From Paenibacillaceae bacterium UBA6304 (GTDB lineage Bacteria > Bacillota > Bacilli > Paenibacillales > Paenibacillaceae), in the NCBI GenBank assembly GCA_002439285.1, contig DJTQ01000130.1, positions 1 through 7,913 on the forward strand: a stretch of 7,913 bases of DNA. The letters are read 5' to 3'. Of the stretch, positions 6,313 through 7,913 are shown piece after piece. The notes beneath the pieces were generated by a model. The model saw only the letters and a program-made list of their open reading frames with translations. It was not told the origin of the DNA and ran no database searches. The translations under genes were made by a program, and so were the position numbers. Each line of letters opens with the position of its first letter. Position 1 is the stretch's first letter.

Positions 6313-6657
6313 CTAGCAACCTCCCGCTTTACGCTCAATCTCATCCAGCAGATCAAACGGAATCGGCCCATTGTGCAGAATGACATGTTCCGGTTTGTTC
6401 TGGTAAAGAATTTCGTACATGCTCTTTTTACCGTACATGCTTGAGGTATGCAGGTAAATCTCGCGGGCGTACAGCCCTTCTCGCGCCATGGCTGCCGCGA
6501 CATCGGAACCGGTCTTCTCTCCTGGCCCCATATCATAATCAAGCGACAAAATATCCACTTCGGTTAGTCTCAGCAGTTCCAGACATTCGTCCACAGATCT
6601 GGCTAGCGTAAACCCTTCAGGACAACGTCGAAAGTCGTCCATATATACATGAATCAC
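6313..6657 (-). CDS. Receiver-like protein of the cyclic-phosphate-processing (cREC) type
   Basis: A small cytosolic protein of 114 residues from the GTG at 6657. It resembles the receiver-fold proteins annotated as cyclic-phosphate processing receiver domains (cREC), a family predicted from comparative genomics to act on cyclic or terminal phosphates of nucleotides or RNA rather than in two-component signalling. Visible features are MDDFR near the N-terminus (Asp7-Asp8, the acidic pocket), LSLDYDMG with Asp40 at the phospho-acceptor position, a TGSDVA segment, and IYLHTSS (His70, Thr71) ending a beta strand. A longer ATG start (6705) would run back into nfo. I prefer GTG because AAAGGAAG lies 7 bases upstream and the protein then begins at the first beta strand. 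The gene sits 32 bases after nfo and one base before the methyltransferase start. The family assignment is by motif resemblance; the substrate is unknown. Confidence 0.75.
   Translation of the reverse strand: MIHVYMDDFRRCPEGFTLARSVDECLELLRLTEVDILSLDYDMGPGEKTGSDVAAAMAREGLYAREIYLHTSSMYGKKSMYEILYQNKPEHVILHNGPIPFDLLDEIERKAGGC
6320..6325 (-). promoter_or_regulatory. Ribosome binding site fixing the TTG start at 6311
   Basis: GGGAGG lies 8 bases before TTG 6311, within the last codons of the receiver gene. The TTG starts one base after that gene's TAG, which suggests coupled translation. ATG 6269 has no comparable element. Confidence 0.6.
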
Positions 6658-6664
6658 ATTTGTT

Positions 6665-6672
6665 CTTCCTTT
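6665..6672 (-). promoter_or_regulatory. Ribosome binding site fixing the GTG start at 6657
   Basis: AAAGGAAG lies 7 bases before GTG at 6657. The ATG at 6705, which would add 16 residues, reads through this element as codons, so the GTG is the better start. Confidence 0.7.
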
Positions 6673-6689
6673 CAGCGGTATTTCCAGCA

Positions 6690-7544
6690 CTAGGCTTTCA
6701 CCCATCGCCTTATCCGTTCTATGTCTTCTCTATAAGTTCCGTCTTCTCCGGTTTCGCTCTCCAGGATCAGAGGCTGCTTCCGGATCGCCTTTATTTCAAG
6801 CAATTGCAAAAATCCTTGTTCACCAATATGGCCTTGGCCTACCCTGGCATGGCGATCCTTTCGGGAATGGGCCGGATACTTCGAATCATTGAAATGGACG
6901 GCTGCCAAGCCATCCCAATATCCCAATTTCTCCGCTTTGGAAGCAAACTGTTGATCCCCGTCACCCGTCCACATCCCGGCAGCAAAAGCATGACAAGTAT
7001 CGAGGCAAAATCCGATTAGTTCCGGCGCTGCGCACAGTTTGCGAATTTGCACAAGCTCTTCCAAAGTCATGCCCATATCTCCATGGTCGCCAGCCTGATT
7101 CTCGATCAGCAGTTTGGCTTCACCCTGCCAACCGTTAAGCACTTCATTTATACATTGTATAATATTTTGGTAACCTTGTAAGGGGTTTCTATCCTTATAT
7201 GTGCCAAAATGAACAACAATTCCCACCGATCCGCACGCCTCGGCAATCTCCAAATCATTGCGCAGCGATAATACCGTACGTTCATATTGTCCGCTGTCAT
7301 CCCCGGGCGTGGCCGCCAAATTGCTTGGATAAGGAGTATGGGCCACCGATAAAATGCCATTTCTTCGGCTAAACTCCCGGCAGCGCTCAGCATCTCTTCT
7401 GTCAAAGTCTTTAACCGTAAGGCTGCGCGGATTTTTCGGAAAATACTGAAAAGCCCCGGCTCCAAGCCGGTACGCAGTCTCAGCCGCCTTGGCATATCCG
7501 CCGCGAATGCTAAGATGCCCACCGATTCTTACATTATCGTTCAT
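6690..7544 (-). CDS. nfo: Endonuclease IV (deoxyribonuclease IV, AP endonuclease family 2)
   Basis: A 284-residue zinc-dependent AP endonuclease that cleaves the backbone 5' of abasic sites and removes 3' blocking groups, acting after DNA glycosylases in base excision repair. It is full length for the family. All nine expected trinuclear-zinc ligands can be placed: His69 (HTPYPSNL), His112 (VVHFGTY), Glu148 (LIENQAG), Asp182 and His185 (LDTCHAF), His217 (VHFNDSK), Asp230 and His232 (DRH), and Glu262 (LILESE). The ATG at 7544 lies inside the 3' end of the glycosylase gene, an 11-base overlap that suggests coupled translation of two consecutive repair steps. The gene ends in TAG at 6690, 32 bases before the next start. 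I see no internal terminator. The identification rests on visible catalytic motifs and is firm. Confidence 0.97.
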   Translation of the reverse strand: MNDNVRIGGHLSIRGGYAKAAETAYRLGAGAFQYFPKNPRSLTVKDFDRRDAERCREFSRRNGILSVAHTPYPSNLAATPGDDSGQYERTVLSLRNDLEIAEACGSVGIVVHFGTYKDRNPLQGYQNIIQCINEVLNGWQGEAKLLIENQAGDHGDMGMTLEELVQIRKLCAAPELIGFCLDTCHAFAAGMWTGDGDQQFASKAEKLGYWDGLAAVHFNDSKYPAHSRKDRHARVGQGHIGEQGFLQLLEIKAIRKQPLILESETGEDGTYREDIERIRRWVKA

Positions 7545-7913
7545 GCTGGCATCCTGGACTATAGAATACCTTGCGCCCGTTCATCTCGGTTTTCACGATT
7601 TGATCGCCGCAGCGCGGACAAGCTTCTCCTTCCCGGTCATAAACGCGGCAAAGCTCGTTTGCTCCCCCGGTCAAAATATCTTCACGGGTCAAAGGCATTT
7701 CCATATAGCCACCCGCCTCGGTCATCTCCACGAGCACTTCTTTCATTGCCCCGTACAGCCCCACCAGATCATCATCGCTTAAATTTTGCAGTTTGGCGGT
7801 CGGTCTCAATCCTGCGGTAAAGGCTATTTCGTCGGAATAACAGTTTCCGATCCCGGCAATAACGTCCTGGTTCACCAATCCCGTTTTGATGCTCCCCCGC
7901 CGTTTTCTCATCA
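7534..7913 (-). CDS. Fpg/Nei-family DNA glycosylase, C-terminal part (5' end outside window)
   Basis: This is the C-terminal ~126 residues of a formamidopyrimidine-DNA glycosylase/endonuclease VIII family enzyme, which excises oxidised bases and cuts the resulting abasic site in base excision repair. The first in-frame Met (7911) is internal, because the catalytic N-terminal domain (Pro2-Glu3) must lie beyond the window edge. The helix-two-turn-helix DNA-binding segment is clear, with NQDVIAGIGNCYSDEI, including the conserved Asn of GIGN. The C-terminal zinc-finger region follows: CPRCG, then GRKVFY carrying the family's DNA-contacting Arg, then SPGCQ. The third zinc cysteine of the usual CX2C...CX2C pattern is Ser here (AGT codon at 7558-7560). 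The 3' end overlaps the endonuclease IV start by 11 bases, so the two are probably co-transcribed. The family is secure; Fpg versus Nei-like specificity cannot be decided without the N-terminus. Confidence 0.9.
   Translation of the reverse strand, partial: MRKRRGSIKTGLVNQDVIAGIGNCYSDEIAFTAGLRPTAKLQNLSDDDLVGLYGAMKEVLVEMTEAGGYMEMPLTREDILTGGANELCRVYDREGEACPRCGDQIVKTEMNGRKVFYSPGCQHER

Noticed and set aside
6312..6542. 77-residue N-terminal extension of the methyltransferase from ATG 6542
   Set aside because: It lies inside the receiver gene in another frame, has a shadow-like composition rich in Cys, Arg and Trp, and a better-supported TTG start follows a GGGAGG site.
6658..6705. 16-residue extension of the receiver protein to ATG 6705
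   Set aside because: It would overlap nfo and translate the AAAGGAAG ribosome binding site; the GTG at 6657 is correctly spaced.
1..7913. CRISPR arrays, insertion sequences, tRNA or rRNA genes
   Set aside because: I saw no regularly spaced repeats, transposase motifs, terminal inverted repeats around a gene, or RNA gene signatures.

Overview
The window looks like chromosomal DNA of a low-to-moderate GC Gram-positive bacterium. Paenibacillus or a close relative in the Paenibacillaceae is my best guess. Grounds: AAAGGAGG-type ribosome binding sites, frequent GTG and TTG starts, one clear sigma-A-type promoter, and the protein families present. The genus is inference; the Firmicute-type signals are seen directly. 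Every gene I can support lies on the minus strand, so transcription runs from high to low coordinates.

Right part (7913 to 5229), a compact housekeeping set: the 3' end of an Fpg/Nei DNA glycosylase (cut by the window edge), endonuclease IV (nfo, overlapping by 11 bases), a small receiver-like protein of the cyclic-phosphate-processing (cREC) type, and an FtsJ/RlmM-like SAM-dependent 2'-O-methyltransferase. Glycosylase and AP endonuclease are consecutive steps of base excision repair. The other two look like RNA or nucleotide end-processing and modification proteins. Ribosome binding sites move two starts: GTG at 6657 for the receiver protein and TTG at 6311 for the methyltransferase.

Junction (5228 to 5049), the only sizeable non-coding stretch: a minus-strand promoter (TTTACA, 18 bp, TATACT) followed by a leader of about 110 nt. 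The leader holds a perfect 13-bp inverted repeat enclosing a second hairpin and ending in a T-run, directly before the next gene's ribosome binding site. That is the geometry of a transcription attenuator, and it may also end transcription arriving from the repair genes.

Left part (5048 to 1), a tightly coupled operon that looks like the start of a divergent Tad/Flp-type (type IVc pilus or secretion) locus: a protein kinase fused to a TadZ/CpaE-like P-loop domain; a CpaB-like SAF-domain membrane protein; two further small proteins that resemble degenerate TadZ/CpaE-like ATPases; and a CpaF/TadA-family secretion ATPase with an N-terminal membrane segment, cut at the left edge before its Walker A motif. 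Three junctions are near-fused (TAA-ATG, ATGA, ATGA). The membrane-channel genes (TadB/C-like) and pilins would be expected beyond base 1.

The most unusual content is this kinase-led set with three successive TadZ-like proteins, plus its attenuator-like leader.
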